The translations under genes were made by a program, and so were the position numbers. A model generated the notes under the pieces. That model saw nothing but the letters and a program-made list of their open reading frames with translations. It made no database searches and was not told where the DNA came from. From the NCBI GenBank assembly GCA_014155875.1, contig JACEFZ010012596.1:62001-126000 (forward strand): DNA of 64,000 bases. Reading direction: 5' to 3'. Shown here piece by piece: positions 10,463 through 20,595 of the stretch; position 1 is the stretch's first letter, and each line of letters starts with the position of its first letter. The DNA is from Cepaea nemoralis (Eukaryota > Mollusca > Gastropoda > Stylommatophora > Helicidae).

Positions 10463-11016
10463 TCATTTGGGAGTCACCCCTTCCGGATCTGGTGCTGTGT
10501 CTTTAGCCCGCTTTAGTAGCCGTCTAATATACTCCACCTTAATCTCACTGTCCTCATTCCTAGTGACCCGTGACAAGGCATCTCTGACGTTATCTCTTAT
10601 AGCTCTATCTTGCTGACCCGTCTGTTTTAAAAATCGTGCAAGAAAAGCCTCCCCTTTGTCCTTGTCCTTTGTCATAGGTCGGTTGTTATCATCATAAACG
10701 GTACCATGTGTACCAGCCATCGCCTGTCTCTGCATCTGTCGGTGCAGCCTCCTTAATTTTCCCAATATCACATCCCCACCGACTTCATTGATAAAGTATT
10801 CCCACTTAATCATTTTTGCTTCTGCTGCCAGGAATTTACAAATCCTGCACTTTTACATGTGTATATCTTTCAGCCTCCTCCAATTCTGTGTCAACTGAAA
10901 TGGTTGCTCTCCGCACCCTCTGCCAATTCCTTATGGCCGCCCTCTTTTCCCTCCATGAATTCTCCACCTCTGGTGTCCACCATGGTGGTTGGGTAAAAAT
11001 TTTCTTATTGGTTTAG
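10463..11016 (-). pseudogene. Endonuclease-RT linker region of LINE copy E
   Basis: The frame 10463-10813 (KWEYFINEVGGDVILGKLRR...RRLLKRAKDTAPDPEGVT) contains the APDPEGV motif that begins the RT domain in I/Jockey elements. Upstream (to about 11016) another frame gives PPWWTPEVENSWREKRAA, a conserved stretch before RT also seen in copy D (PPWWNFKVENAWVDKLSAVR). Confidence 0.75.
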
Positions 11017-11019
11017 ATC

Positions 11020-11700
11020 TCCCGTGTGATCTAAGGCGCCCCAAGAGCGAAGAGTGGTCGCAATCATGACTGAATGCCCTGCGAGCCCTTATAGACCCTG
11101 ACTGTGCTGGGCGTAGGTGTTATGAACTCACTCTCTTTATAGCTCGTAACTGACAGTCCAAGACAGAGATAGGTGATTGCACTCGCACAATGATCACTCG
11201 CACAAGTCAATTTAAGATAATGCAATTTAATATGCTGAATAACGATTTCGATTCCACAGTCACTGCTTGAATCGTTAACACATAATCATTCTTACTATCA
11301 TATTATTATGTACACAATGAATTAGATAAACACAAGCGTGCACTCGTGCCTCAGACTCGCCATCGCATTGGCAATCATATATACAGGCTCATTCAGTCGT
11401 GCTATCAACACTACATATTCGGGATTCACAACCACAACTCTACGTCCGTCCTTGTCGCTAGTCTTAACCCGTCTGACTAATTGGCTTCGCTCTTCCGTAT
11501 CACGGGCTGTCATGCCCCCGTAACATCTGGTGTCGCCTCGCATAGCCCGCTGGACACGGGTCTAGTCCCAGTTACAGGCTCACCTGCAATTGGCGTACAC
11601 AGTGGTGACCTTTCTCGGTACACATGTTTATCTGTCGTTAATATGCTACAGTCTCTGTAGCTATCCCGTCTCCCTGTCCTGTCAATAATGTCCTAAGCTG
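11020..11700. other. Unexplained 0.7-kb segment inside LINE E
   Basis: Between the endonuclease and the RT-linker of LINE E, about 680 bp show no match to LINE D or C at the same place. A piece beginning TGTTATGAACTC (11118) and ending CCCGTAACA (11525) has LTR-like TG/CA ends with TGTTA/TAACA inverted termini, but no target duplication. It could be an old LTR insertion; nothing else is recognised. Confidence 0.3.
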
Positions 11701-11702
11701 TA

Positions 11703-12499
11703 TCAGCACAGAACAGGGAGGGGGGGGGGGGGGGTGTCACTTCCATGGTCTCCAAGGACACTCCATTTTATGTCTGATGCCGCCTCTTGGGATACAAGTG
11801 CCAGGTCGGTGGTTGTGTCAGGGTCCCCTGGTCTCATTGCTAACCTAGTGGGTGTCCCGTCATTTAGACAGACATCATCCGTCTGAAGCAAGACCTCAGC
11901 AAGAGCAGTACCCTGTCTGTTCTCTCCCGACCTGTCCCATTCCTTGGAGTGGGCATCGAAATCACCACATATCAGATACCTCGCACCAGGGGTATCCACT
12001 GAACCTTTCAAACAGTCCCAACTTTCTCTGCTTATGCAAGATTCCCCACTTACATATATATTTATAAGATTCCAGCTGTATCGGCCGATTTTTATCCGCA
12101 TTCCCTGCACCTCTTTACTCTCCTGACCCCACCCATTCATATCCAGTATCGAATGCTGTAACCCATCCTTGACCGCCAGAGCCTGCCCATGTCATCCCTG
12201 CCCGGTTGGGTTAATGTAACATGTATAGCCAGGGCACTTAAAAAAAAGTTTGTATTCAGTTCTTGTAACATCAGGACATCAGAATCGTAGACCAGTTTCT
12301 CCAGTGTTGGTCCTCGTTGCTTTGCACTACGGCAATTCCAATACCCAATCCGTACATTTTTGAGTCCCAGACGATCTGTTTTCCTTCTACCTCTTCTGGC
12401 TCCAGTCCTCCTCTTCCTTTTCCGTTCCCCCTCTTCCCTACCTCTTTTCCTCCGCTTCATTCTGTCCCCGCTGTCTGTTGTCATAGGTATCGAGCACAA
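11703..12499 (-). pseudogene. Endonuclease (APE-type) domain of LINE copy E
   Basis: Two overlapping frames. 12137-12499 starts with a very basic leader (MKRRKRGREEGERKRKRR) then VRIGYWNCRSAKQRGPTLEK and LMLQELNTN, the first endonuclease block with the catalytic Asn and Glu. 11703-12140 carries WNLINIYVSG, YLICGDFDAHSKEWD (Asp-Asn type motif with D-A-H) and LGDHGSDTP (the terminal His/Asp motif). One frameshift near 12140. The enzyme nicks target DNA for target-primed reverse transcription. Confidence 0.8.
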
Positions 12500-12588
12500 G
12501 GTACGTACTCCGTTGCTTCGGCGATAATTCTTTGTATTATTTATAGTGGGCTAGATATGACGGCAGGATATAATCGGTCAGCCTAGTA

Positions 12589-12978
12589 CAGTGGTTCTCA
12601 ACCGGTGGGGAATTCCCCCCCCCCCCCCCCGGGGGGAATTTTAGGGTTTCCAAAAGGGGGGGGGGGGCGGGAATGAAGATTATTTCAAGATCGCGTTAAT
12701 GCAAGAACCGATTACTTGATCATCTTTTCCCCTATATTATACTTTACGGTTCTGTCCGTCTCTCCCTTCTAAAATTGATTTTATAAAGTAAGTAGACCCA
12801 CAAATTACGTTTTATGCGGACGTCTAGACTTGTTTTAGTATGTGCTTCCATTATTACGTATACTGTGTAGGGGCGGGAGGGGAAATGTTTAGGTAGGAAA
12901 TACGAAAGGGATGGGGGGAATGACGTTCTGAAAATATGGTGAAGGAGGGCACGGGCCAAAAAAGGTTGAGAACCACTG
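12589..12978. mobile_element. hAT-type MITE (390 bp) with inverted termini
   Basis: Left end CAGTGGTTCTCAACC, right end GGTTGAGAACCACTG: perfect 15-bp terminal inverted repeats of hAT style. The 8-bp flanks GCCTAGTA (12581-12588) and CCCTAGTA (12979-12986) differ by one base. No transposase is encoded. Runs of C and G (about 12617-12668) lie near the left end. A related copy in reverse orientation is at 39289-39705. Confidence 0.85.
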
Positions 12979-12986
12979 CCCTAGTA

Positions 12987-13270
12987 GAACCTGCCTGAGG
13001 TTCTAGCGCCTCATTTCTGGCGAACACAGTAGATACATGTATACGGGGAACAAAACCAATGTCACACAATATCTATTCAAATATTACATAACACATAGTT
13101 AAAGTCACTAAATGGCACTGTGATAGTGCGTGAATAAAGCCCAGATGGCAACGTTAGTGTCGCTTTTCTCTTCCAATGGCCGTCATAAACTGTTCCCAAA
13201 CTACATATCTACCTCCAACGACATACATGGAACACACTTCAGCTGCCAGAGCTTATGTTGAACAACTGTC
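12987..13270. other. No gene seen
   Basis: Mixed-composition sequence between the hAT MITE and a tandem repeat. I see no coding frame or repeat family in it. Confidence 0.4.
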
Positions 13271-13612
13271 CGGTCTTTCTCCTATCAACCTAAAGTTGGC
13301 AGGAGACTAATTGGCAAACAATACAGCTTACAACTTCCAACCTAAAGTTGGTAGCTGACTGATATGACAGCTTACAACTATCAACCTAAAGTTGGCAGGA
13401 GACTAATTGGCAAACAATACAGCTTACAACTTCCAACCTAAAGTTGGTAGCTGACTGATATGACAGCTTACAACTATCAACCTAAAGTTGGCAGGAGACT
13501 AACATGACAGCTTACAACTATCAAACTAAAGTTGATGGAAGACTGAGATGACAAATACCAATCTTAAGCTAGTACTAGACTAACATGACAATTTACAACT
13601 GTTAAACATATC
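13270..13612. repeat. Tandem repeat with near-palindromic CAACCTAAAGTTG
   Basis: About six units of roughly 50-55 bp, in an alternating two-unit order (…GGCAGGAGACTAATTGGC… and …GGTAGCTGACTGATATGAC…), giving a higher-order period near 108 bp. Every unit contains CAACCTAAAGTTG, which is almost its own reverse complement. The last units are more divergent. Confidence 0.8.
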
Positions 13613-13904
13613 AATCAAACACGTTACATTAATTTGTTTGCCGGTGGTAGGTTCATGAACTTATCACTCCACCATAAATCTAGCTTTGTGACTTATTCAT
13701 GAAAAATAACGTGGTTATTTCTCTCTACCTTCTGCACGGCTTTAAACTAGCAACTTCAGATTTGGTGTAATAACAGGACAATTTATGGTGGTTAACTCGT
13801 AAGGGATTAATGGCTATAACCTATGTTTGGTCCAGGATTGTTGTCTCCCTTTGAGTTTTTACTGTTCAAGTCTAAAGCTCAGATGCTACCAAGGAGCTTT
13901 TTCC

Positions 13905-14211
13905 AAAATTATCACCATCATCATCAAGTGCTATCTTCTCACTGATGGTCAGCTGTAGTAAGTCTCTAACAGCCTCTGTCCAGTGACATCCCGATGCGCT
14001 CATTCTGTCTTATTCCAGTCCATATCTTGTGTTGCCCACCGTCATGTAACACTGTTCTCCTCTTACATGCTTCCACTCTAGCGTTCCTTCCAGCATATAT
14101 TTTATCAAGGACAGCTCTCTGTCTTTATGTGGCCAAAGTAGCTTAGTTATTTTATCATCATCACATTCTTCTGTGTTTGCTTTAACCACGGTTTTCAAGT
14201 GTCTTGATATG

Positions 14212-14215
<4 letters not shown>
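13905..14215 (-). mobile_element. 3' end of a LINE with (ATG)n-type tail
   Basis: Minus strand: a peptide with KITKLLWPHKDREL, MLEGTLEWKHVRGEQCYMTVGNTRYGLE, typical of the C-terminal end of RTE-type ORFs, followed after a stop by GATGATGATGG (plus strand ATCACCATCATCATC at 13908-13923). 5'-truncated; the open frame upstream runs into a GA microsatellite. Confidence 0.6.
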
Positions 14216-14274
<59 letters not shown>

Positions 14275-14312
14275 GTGGGTAGATATCTCTCTCTGTGGGT
14301 GGGTGGGCAAAC

Positions 14313-14346
<34 letters not shown>

Positions 14347-14402
14347 ATGTAGGTGGGTGGGTTGATGTGTGTGTGTGTGTGTCTCTCTCTCTCTGGGTGG
14401 GT

Positions 14403-14474
<72 letters not shown>

Positions 14475-14484
14475 CTCTCTCTTT
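14214..14484. repeat. (TC)n/(GA)n microsatellite with GGGTGGGT interruptions
   Basis: Two long CT runs (about 14214-14272 and 14408-14470) separated by shorter CT runs, GTGGGTGGGTGGG and a (GT)9 stretch. The RERERER open frames here are simple-sequence artefacts. Confidence 0.9.
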
Positions 14485-14584
14485 CTGGGACAAAGATCAT
14501 GACTTATTCAGTGAACATGAAACAAAGTAAGGCTTGATATTCTATACGGATACAAATACTGTACAAAGAGCAATGAAATGTGAT

Positions 14585-14705
14585 CAATATCAAGCAAGCT
14601 GTCTTTACTACCCGGCTGCCTTGGTCGGTACTTGAACACAAGGCCAGCAGGAAAGAATGCTAGCCACTAACCCAGCATGATTTCCAATACATCTCAAGTT
14701 GCGTA
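14585..14705 (-). mobile_element. Possible tRNA-derived SINE head
   Basis: On the minus strand GCTGGGTTAGTGGCTAGCAT resembles an A box and GTGTTCAAGTACC a B box about 35 bases on, in the right order and distance for a tRNA promoter. No target duplication was found, so this is tentative. The rest of 14485-14890 shows nothing recognisable. Confidence 0.35.
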
Positions 14706-14889
14706 ATAGAATCCGTGACTTGTAAGTGACTTACTTGCTGACTTAGTTGTCCATATTTATCTCTAGTATCAACGTTCAGTGACCACTGGTCAATCCCTGT
14801 ACTGTCTAGAACAGAGACAGGAGGGACCATTTCTGCCAGGGACTGAACATCCAAGACACTGTGATGGTAAGCAAGCACGCAGACCAATA

Positions 14890-15400
14890 TGTCACAATGA
14901 CAACAATAATAACATTTCTGGGAAAATAACCACTAGGCCACCATTAAATCAAAGACAATAACCACATTTCTGGGAGAATTAACCACTATACCACCATGGA
15001 AACAACGACAATAATATTTCTGGGAAAATTAACCACTATACCACCATGAAAACAATGACAATAACATTTCTGGGAAAATTATCCACTATACCACCATGAA
15101 AACAATGACAATAACCACATTTCTGGAAAAATCCACTTGACCACCAATAACACAATAACAGTAGCCATATTTCTTTAAAAAATAGCCACTATTCCACCAA
15201 TAAAATGACAATGACCACATTTATTGGAAAATAACCATATTTATGAGAAACTAACCACGCGATCATCATCAAAACAATGATAATAACCACATTTCACTAT
15301 TTAATCACTATGTCATCAAGAAAAAAATATGCATTAACCACATTTCTGGGAAAATAACAATGAGGTTATCATCAAAACAGTGACAACACCTTATTTCTAG
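14890..15400. repeat. Tandem repeat, about 50-60-bp unit
   Basis: Around nine degenerate units built on ACAATAACCACATTTCTGGG, AAAATTAACCACTATACCACC and ATGAAAACAATG. Divergence rises toward the right end. Confidence 0.75.
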
Positions 15401-15589
15401 GAGAACAGGGCTCTAATTAGGTCCTCTGTTTACTAACATTTAGCGAGAAATTGATAATGTAACAAACTGATTTCTGAATATCATTTAGAATTCTGAATAT
15501 CGTTCAGAAGTCTGATTTATCAAGCTGAGCACAACACCTCCTGCTTGTATGATAAGAAAAAAGCTCCTCTACTTTAAAGCTAGGAAGTA

Positions 15590-15790
15590 AATATCATCAT
15601 CACCATGTGGCCTGTCAACCGGCTTAGGCATGCATGTCTCTCCACAGATCTTGGTCCTTGGTATTCTGAATCAACTCTGCTGATGATATTTCTCCATGCC
15701 ACAGTTTCATTACATCCAAAAATAACTTCTCTTGGCCCGCGTCTTCTACCACTAATCTTTCTAATTGTCACAAATGATTTTTAAATTCTT
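15590..15790 (-). mobile_element. 3' end of an RTE-type LINE
   Basis: The minus-strand frame contains GCNETVAWRNIISRVDSEYQGPRS, which matches the WTETAEWRNIINRGDPDHQGPR peptide at 47594-47720. It is followed by a short ATG-rich tail (ATCATCATCACC, 15593-15604). It lies just downstream of the FBXO21 retrocopy. Confidence 0.65.
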
Positions 15791-15849
15791 CTCTTCTCAT
15801 TATATGACAAAGCAAGTAAATATACATACATATATTATCACAGCAATTA

Positions 15850-17705
15850 CTGATGACCTTCAAAGAAACTGGTAACCAAATTATGTGTCACTGTTAAGTC
15901 ATCAGGGCAGTCGGCGGTCACCTGTGGTCCTGCGATGTAGTACCGGCCAGTGAATGTACAAAATAACCGACCAACCTCTGGATGTTTAATCATCACAGTT
16001 TCGGTCGTGAAGACCATATTCTCCTCTGCAGCATAAGGTCACTGCCATCCATGACCCAGACATTATAAAATGGCTGCATGCGTTCTCGCCCACACTTGTC
16101 CACATTCATTTGCTTGATCCACTGCTCGCTGGCCGGGCATGTCTCGTCCCAGCCCCGAATAACACACAGATAGTTGTACTTCTTGTGTTTCATTAAAATG
16201 CCCACCGAAAACTTCACCTGTACATTTTCTCGTCTTTGTGTGGGCAGCCCGTGGGTCACCTCTTTGTCTTTCATCCGCAGCAGATGAAGCAGTAGGCGTT
16301 CACATTGTACCTGTATATCAATGAGTACGGTGTGATGAGGCATTGTATTATCCAGCTGCCCCCTGAATTTTGCACAATGCCTTGGGAATATTGGTCTTCA
16401 TGTGTAAGGAAACCTGTGCCGACAGTATTGTCAGCTCAATATCATGAGGTATGAACCAGTTCGAAAGTTCTCACGCTGTAATGCAGCAGATCTAGCCCAT
16501 TATTTGTGCGCTGGTGTCCTCCGAGGTTAAGCAGGTTTCTCAGCATGCGGTGCAAGATTTCTTGGTGCGTGCATCGGTTACAGTGAGCTTCGACAATAGG
16601 AGCAGTTTGCATAGAGAAACTATCAATAAGGTCCTGAAAAGTCAAAGAGTATCTACCACCAAAGACATCAATGAATGTGTACTGCTCAATGCCAAATTTC
16701 GAAGGGAATTCTGTCCATCGGAGTATAAAATGGTGGGGAAAGTTGACAGGCTCCAAAAGAAGTCCCAGTCGTTTTGCTATGCACATTACCGTTAAACATA
16801 AAGTAATTGGGATGCCCTCTTTCTTACTGAGAACAATGTTTATATAAGAGTTGGCTGGTGTGTAATAGGAATCAAACCCCTTATTGAAAGACGGTTTAAT
16901 CACCATTTCAATTGCTTGTACAATCTGCCTGCATTTTTCGGGGTTCCACAGCGACTTGCCTTCCATTGTGATCACAGATTTATCTACAAGAGCCGGGTGG
17001 TCTGGGTTAACTGTCTTTAGAGCTTCTTTTGCCAATCTGGCAAGTGAGTCAAACTCCTGTTTGATGTCCTCCAAGGTGAAGACTGCTCTAGGATGGAACC
17101 ACTGAGCAATAATCGTCACACCCAATTCTATATCCTGTTCATTCAAACTGGTAGCCACAAATTTCTCCACCTTCGGCAACAGAATTTGATGGTGAAAAAA
17201 ACTTCTTGGCGTAGTACTTTCCTGTCAAATTTTCTCGTTCGCCATCTCTAGTCAGGACCTCCTGAAGCTCATTTACTACAAAAACAATCTGCAGTTCTGA
17301 GTCAACTGCTAATGGCATCAATTCACATAAATTGTATAACTGTCTCTCATCTATAGCCTTCTGATATTTTATACACCTCTTGTGGGTATCACAGGTCATG
17401 TCATCTAATCGTCTAAGAACTGATTGTTTCACAATCATCCTCTGACGAGTTATAGATTTCCAACACAAGTTTGTTGGACTTTCATTTGTGGACTTTCTTC
17501 TTTCAACATCGTGGTACAGCTTGGGTCATCTTTCTGGAAACTTTATTCGCCAAAGAAAGTTGTTATCAATGACTTCCCTAAAAACCCGATCATGTCTAAC
17601 GCAAACTGCACACATCCTGTATGCTCAGCACGGAATATGCGAAGATGTGCTCCAGAACCTCTGGGGGTATGTTCAGCAAGCCTGGCTGCTTGTCTGCAGC
17701 ATTCT
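15850..17705 (-). pseudogene. FBXO21: FBXO21-like F-box/YccV-domain gene, intronless broken retrocopy
   Basis: The gene encodes a substrate receptor of an SCF ubiquitin ligase. In order on the minus strand: an F-box (NIPPEVLEHIFAYSVLSIQDV, about 17690-17610), a linker with VLRRLDDMTCDTH and KYYAKKFF (17468-17180), a SirB1/transglutaminase-like region (17179-16442, 245 codons, with GIPITLCLTVMCIAKRLG and EPVNFPHHFILRW), and a C-terminal YccV/HspQ-like domain (16343-15910, with VGILMKHKKYNYLCVIRGWD and QPFYNVWVMDGS), ending at a TAA near 15850. Domains follow each other without introns, although vertebrate FBXO21 is multi-exon, so this looks like a processed copy. Breaks include a frameshift and a Trp-to-stop after the F-box, an extra T in a T7 run near 17200, a frame break near 16440-16340 and another near 15995. 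Outer edges abut minisatellite and a LINE tail. Confidence 0.85.
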
Positions 17706-17850
17706 GTCTATGTTTCAAATGTATACTTAGATGTCCATGTTTCAAATTTATACATAAATGTCCATGCTTTACATGTGGACAGGCATGTCTATGTCCAGTG
17801 TGAATAAAGAGATGTCTACATTTCACATGTATACATGTCTGCACTGGCCT
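17706..17850. repeat. 27-bp minisatellite resumed
   Basis: A few units of the same 27-bp repeat directly beside the N-terminal end of the FBXO21 copy, followed by the conserved donor-side intron flank (about 17850-17938). Confidence 0.7.
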
Positions 17851-17940
17851 GATCTCTGTGGAGTAATTGTCTGCAATGGCCTGATCTCGTGGGAGTAACA
17901 ACATTCATTGTTAACAACTGCTAAATTGTCTCACAATCAC

Positions 17941-18111
17941 CTCTTGGAGTTGTTTCTTCAGTTGTCTGATTTTTGTGTTCGACCTTTCTGCCCCATATTG
18001 GGATTTCTTTCCTGTGGCCTTCGGGTCTCTGTTTAACTCTTCTATCTTTTTCTCATAATCGGTTGATTTGTGTAGATTATTCATAGAATTAGCAGACTTC
18101 GAATGTCTTGA
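17941..18111 (-). CDS. Exon copy 5, 171-bp symmetric coiled-coil exon
   Basis: Acceptor CATTCCAG at 18112-18119, donor CAAGAG|GTGATTGT at 17933-17940 (weaker than GTGAGT). 57 open codons, phase 0-0: SANSMNNLHKSTDYEKKIEE and TKIRQLKKQLQE. Compared with copies 1-4 it has the ending KKQLQE, which is closer to LQLQE in the long exon at 32628. The frame is intact, although KKSQYGAERS departs from the conserved KKFQDEAEGS. Confidence 0.65.
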
Positions 18112-18149
18112 CTGGAATGTGCAATCTTAATTTATTTTCTCTGTATCTT

Positions 18150-18930
18150 TAACATAAAGATATATTTTATATGTATACAGAGATGTCTATGTTTCACACA
18201 AGGAGATGTCTTGTTTCGCATATATACAGAGATATCCATGTTTAACATGTATATACACATATTCACGACTCGCATGGATAAAGAGATGTTAATGTTTAAA
18301 ATATATACAGAGATATTAGTGTTTTGCATGTATAAATAGATGTTCATGTTTCACATGCATAAAGAGATGTCGTAGTTTCCCATTCTTACAGAGATATCTA
18401 TGTTTCACCTGTTTACAGAGATGCTCATGTTTCAAATGTATACAGAGATCCCCATGTTTCTCATGTATAAGTAAATGACCCTCTTTGCCATGTTTACAGA
18501 GATACCCTTGTTTCATATTGCATACAGAGATGTCCATAGTTTTTAAAAAATGTCCATGTTTCATATAAAATATTCATGCCTCATTCGCAAGTAAATAGAG
18601 ATGTTGATGTGTGTCATATAGACAGATATGCCCATGTCTTGAGTGTTTAAAGAGATGTCTATTTGTCATGTGCATACAAAGATGTCAATGCTTCACATGT
18701 TATCAGAGATGTCCATGTTTCACATTTATGCAGAGATATTCATGTCTCGCATGTATAAAGCGATGTTTTGCATTTATATAATAATGTCAATGTTTCACGG
18801 ATACAAAGATATCAATGTTTCACATGTGTGCAGAAATATCAATGTTTGACATGTGGATAGACATATCTATGTCCAGTGTGAATAAAGAGATGTCTACGTT
18901 TCACATGTATGCGTATATGAACATTGTTTG
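18150..18930. repeat. 27-bp minisatellite array
   Basis: Intron between exon copies 5 and 6; same unit, moderately divergent, ending in the conserved donor-side flank at about 18930-18994. Confidence 0.8.
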
Positions 18931-18994
18931 TAATTGCCTGATCTCTGTGGATCAACCTTCACTGTAAACAACTGCAAAATTGTCTCATAATCAC

Positions 18995-19165
18995 TTCTTG
19001 TAGTTGTTTCTTCAGTTGCCTGACTTTTGTGTTCGACAGTTCTGCCCTATGTTGGAATTTCTTTTCTGTGGCTTTCGAGTCTCTATTCGACTCTTCTATT
19101 TGTTTCTCATAATCGGTTGATTTATGTAGATTATTCATAGAATTAGCAGACTTCGAATGTCTTGA
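18995..19165 (-). CDS. Exon copy 6, 171-bp symmetric coiled-coil exon
   Basis: Acceptor AAATTCCAG from 19166, donor CAAGAA|GTGATTAT at 18987-18994. 57 open codons with NNLHKSTDYEKQIEESNRDS and TKVRQLKKQLQE. It is the nearest relative of copy 5; the two acceptors are about 1054 bp apart, the size of one exon-intron block. Confidence 0.65.
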
Positions 19166-19199
19166 CTGGAATTTGAAATCTTAATTTATTTTCTCTGAC

Positions 19200-19640
19200 T
19201 ATATTAAATTGTTTCACATAAAGAAATGTTTCATATGTATACAGAGATGTCTATATTTCACATGTATATAGAGATGTCTATGTTTCATATGTATACAGAG
19301 ATATCTATATTTCACATGTATATAGAGATGTCTATGTTTCATATGCATACAGAGATGTCTATGTTTCACATGTTTAAAGGGATATCACGTGTAAACAGAG
19401 ATATTAATATCTCTCTTGTATAAAGAGGTGTCCATATTTCACATGCATACATATATGCCCATGCTTCAAATAAAAAGATGTCCATGTTTCACATAATATG
19501 TCCATGCGTCGCTCGCATATAGTGATGTAAATATTTCGCAAGTAAATAGAGATCTTGATGTTTTTTTCATGTAGACACATATACCCATGTATTGAGTGTA
19601 TACAGAGATGTCTATGCTTCACATGTATACATGTATACAC
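19200..19640. repeat. 27-bp minisatellite array
   Basis: Same unit; a well-preserved stretch at 19226-19375 alternates two versions (…TATACAGAGATGTC… / …TATATAGAGATGTC…), a young local 54-bp duplication. Confidence 0.8.
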
Positions 19641-19651
19641 ATGTATATGTT

Positions 19652-19729
19652 CAACCCTTGTATCTGTTTCTCATAATCGGTTGATTGATTTTGTTTATTC
19701 ATAGAATTAGCAGCATTCGAATGTCTTGA
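19652..19729 (-). pseudogene. Exon copy 7, truncated
   Basis: The acceptor side (CAAATTCCAG, from 19730) and the first ~26 codons are present (SANSMNKQNQSTDYEKQIQG), but the second half and the donor are missing, replaced by minisatellite at 19651. It cannot be spliced as an internal exon. Confidence 0.6.
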
Positions 19730-19789
19730 CTGGAATTTGAAATGTTTATTTCTTTTCTCTGATTGTATTAAATTGTTTCACACAAACAG

Positions 19790-19971
19790 GTGTTTCACAT
19801 GCATACAGAGATGTCAATGTTTCACATGAAGAGATGTCTGTAATTAACATGTATACAGTGATGTCCATGTTTCACATGTATACATATATGTTTACATTTC
19901 ACATGCAAACAGAGATGTCTATGTTTCACATGTATACGGACATGAATAATTTTCACATATATAAAGAGATG
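19790..19971. repeat. 27-bp minisatellite, target of the LTR element
   Basis: The same array ends at 19971 with GATG, the 4-bp target duplication of the LTR retrotransposon, and continues for about 40 bp after 26660. Confidence 0.75.
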
Positions 19972-20577
19972 TGTCAGCAACTTGCTTGCGACAGGTCTTT
20001 CAGGACTCCCCTACTTTTGCACCGCACGAAATAACAACTCGTGTCATTTGCAAAAGGAATGCAATTTATTTAGAGCTGGCAATTTATAAGCTCTGCGAGC
20101 GGCATGCTTCATTGACATTAAACAACATGGATGTAATGAAGCTGTGAGAATGATACTAGTAATCACAATCTGAATCTAAAGCCTAATATTAACTATTGTC
20201 TAGAAACTTATAGCATTTGTCAAGAACACGTCTACTCTCTAATCGTCTCCAGTCTGGTCTGTCCTCACGCTACACATTGCGTGGTCAAGCACGGACGCTG
20301 TATCCTCCGTGCATTAGCGAGTCTTGCGTGCATAGCATCCCAGCACGCTGGCTCGTGAACTTGAGTAACCGGGTACTCCACGGTTACTCGTAAGGCCAAG
20401 CTTCCCAATGGCTTGGGGAAGCCCTCGCTCAACTGTCCTTATTGCTCCCTTGGTTGACACACATGTGTCCCCTGGTGAAGCTATTTATAGCGCTGGTGTC
20501 TCTCTTGTCTGGTGTCTCCCTACTAGACTTGTCTTAACTCTTATTAACTCTCTACACCCTTATTGGAGATCTTGACA
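19972..20577 (-). repeat. 3' LTR (606 bp)
   Basis: Begins TGTCAGCAACTTGC and ends GATCTTGACA on the plus strand. Matches 26054-26659 at the same length. As the element is on the minus strand, this is its 3' LTR. Confidence 0.9.
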
Positions 20578-20595
20578 GGCTCCCCTCCCTTCTGT
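20578..20595 (-). promoter_or_regulatory. Polypurine tract of the LTR retrotransposon
   Basis: Immediately inside the 3' LTR, the minus strand reads GAAGGGAGGGGAGCC, a purine run in the place expected for the primer of plus-strand DNA synthesis. Confidence 0.75.

Larger units (their letters stand above)
7874..12540 (-). mobile_element. Near full-length I-like non-LTR retrotransposon (copy E)
   Basis: Minus-strand LINE whose 3' tail is GTTGAGTTGAGTTGAG on the plus strand at 7874-7897, i.e. (AACTC)n. From 5' to 3': a basic leader, an apurinic-type endonuclease (12499 to about 11760), an RT upstream region (10463-11016), RT (9706-10080 and 8786-9170) and RNase H (8168-8789). It belongs to a family different from copies A-D (different tail and only moderate peptide similarity). 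A SINE (9223-9634) sits inside RT and an unexplained segment (11020-11700) separates endonuclease from RT. Many stops and frameshifts make it inactive. Confidence 0.8.

Noticed and set aside
14010..14537. RERERE/SLSLSL ORFs
   Set aside because: Simple (TC)n/(GA)n repeat.
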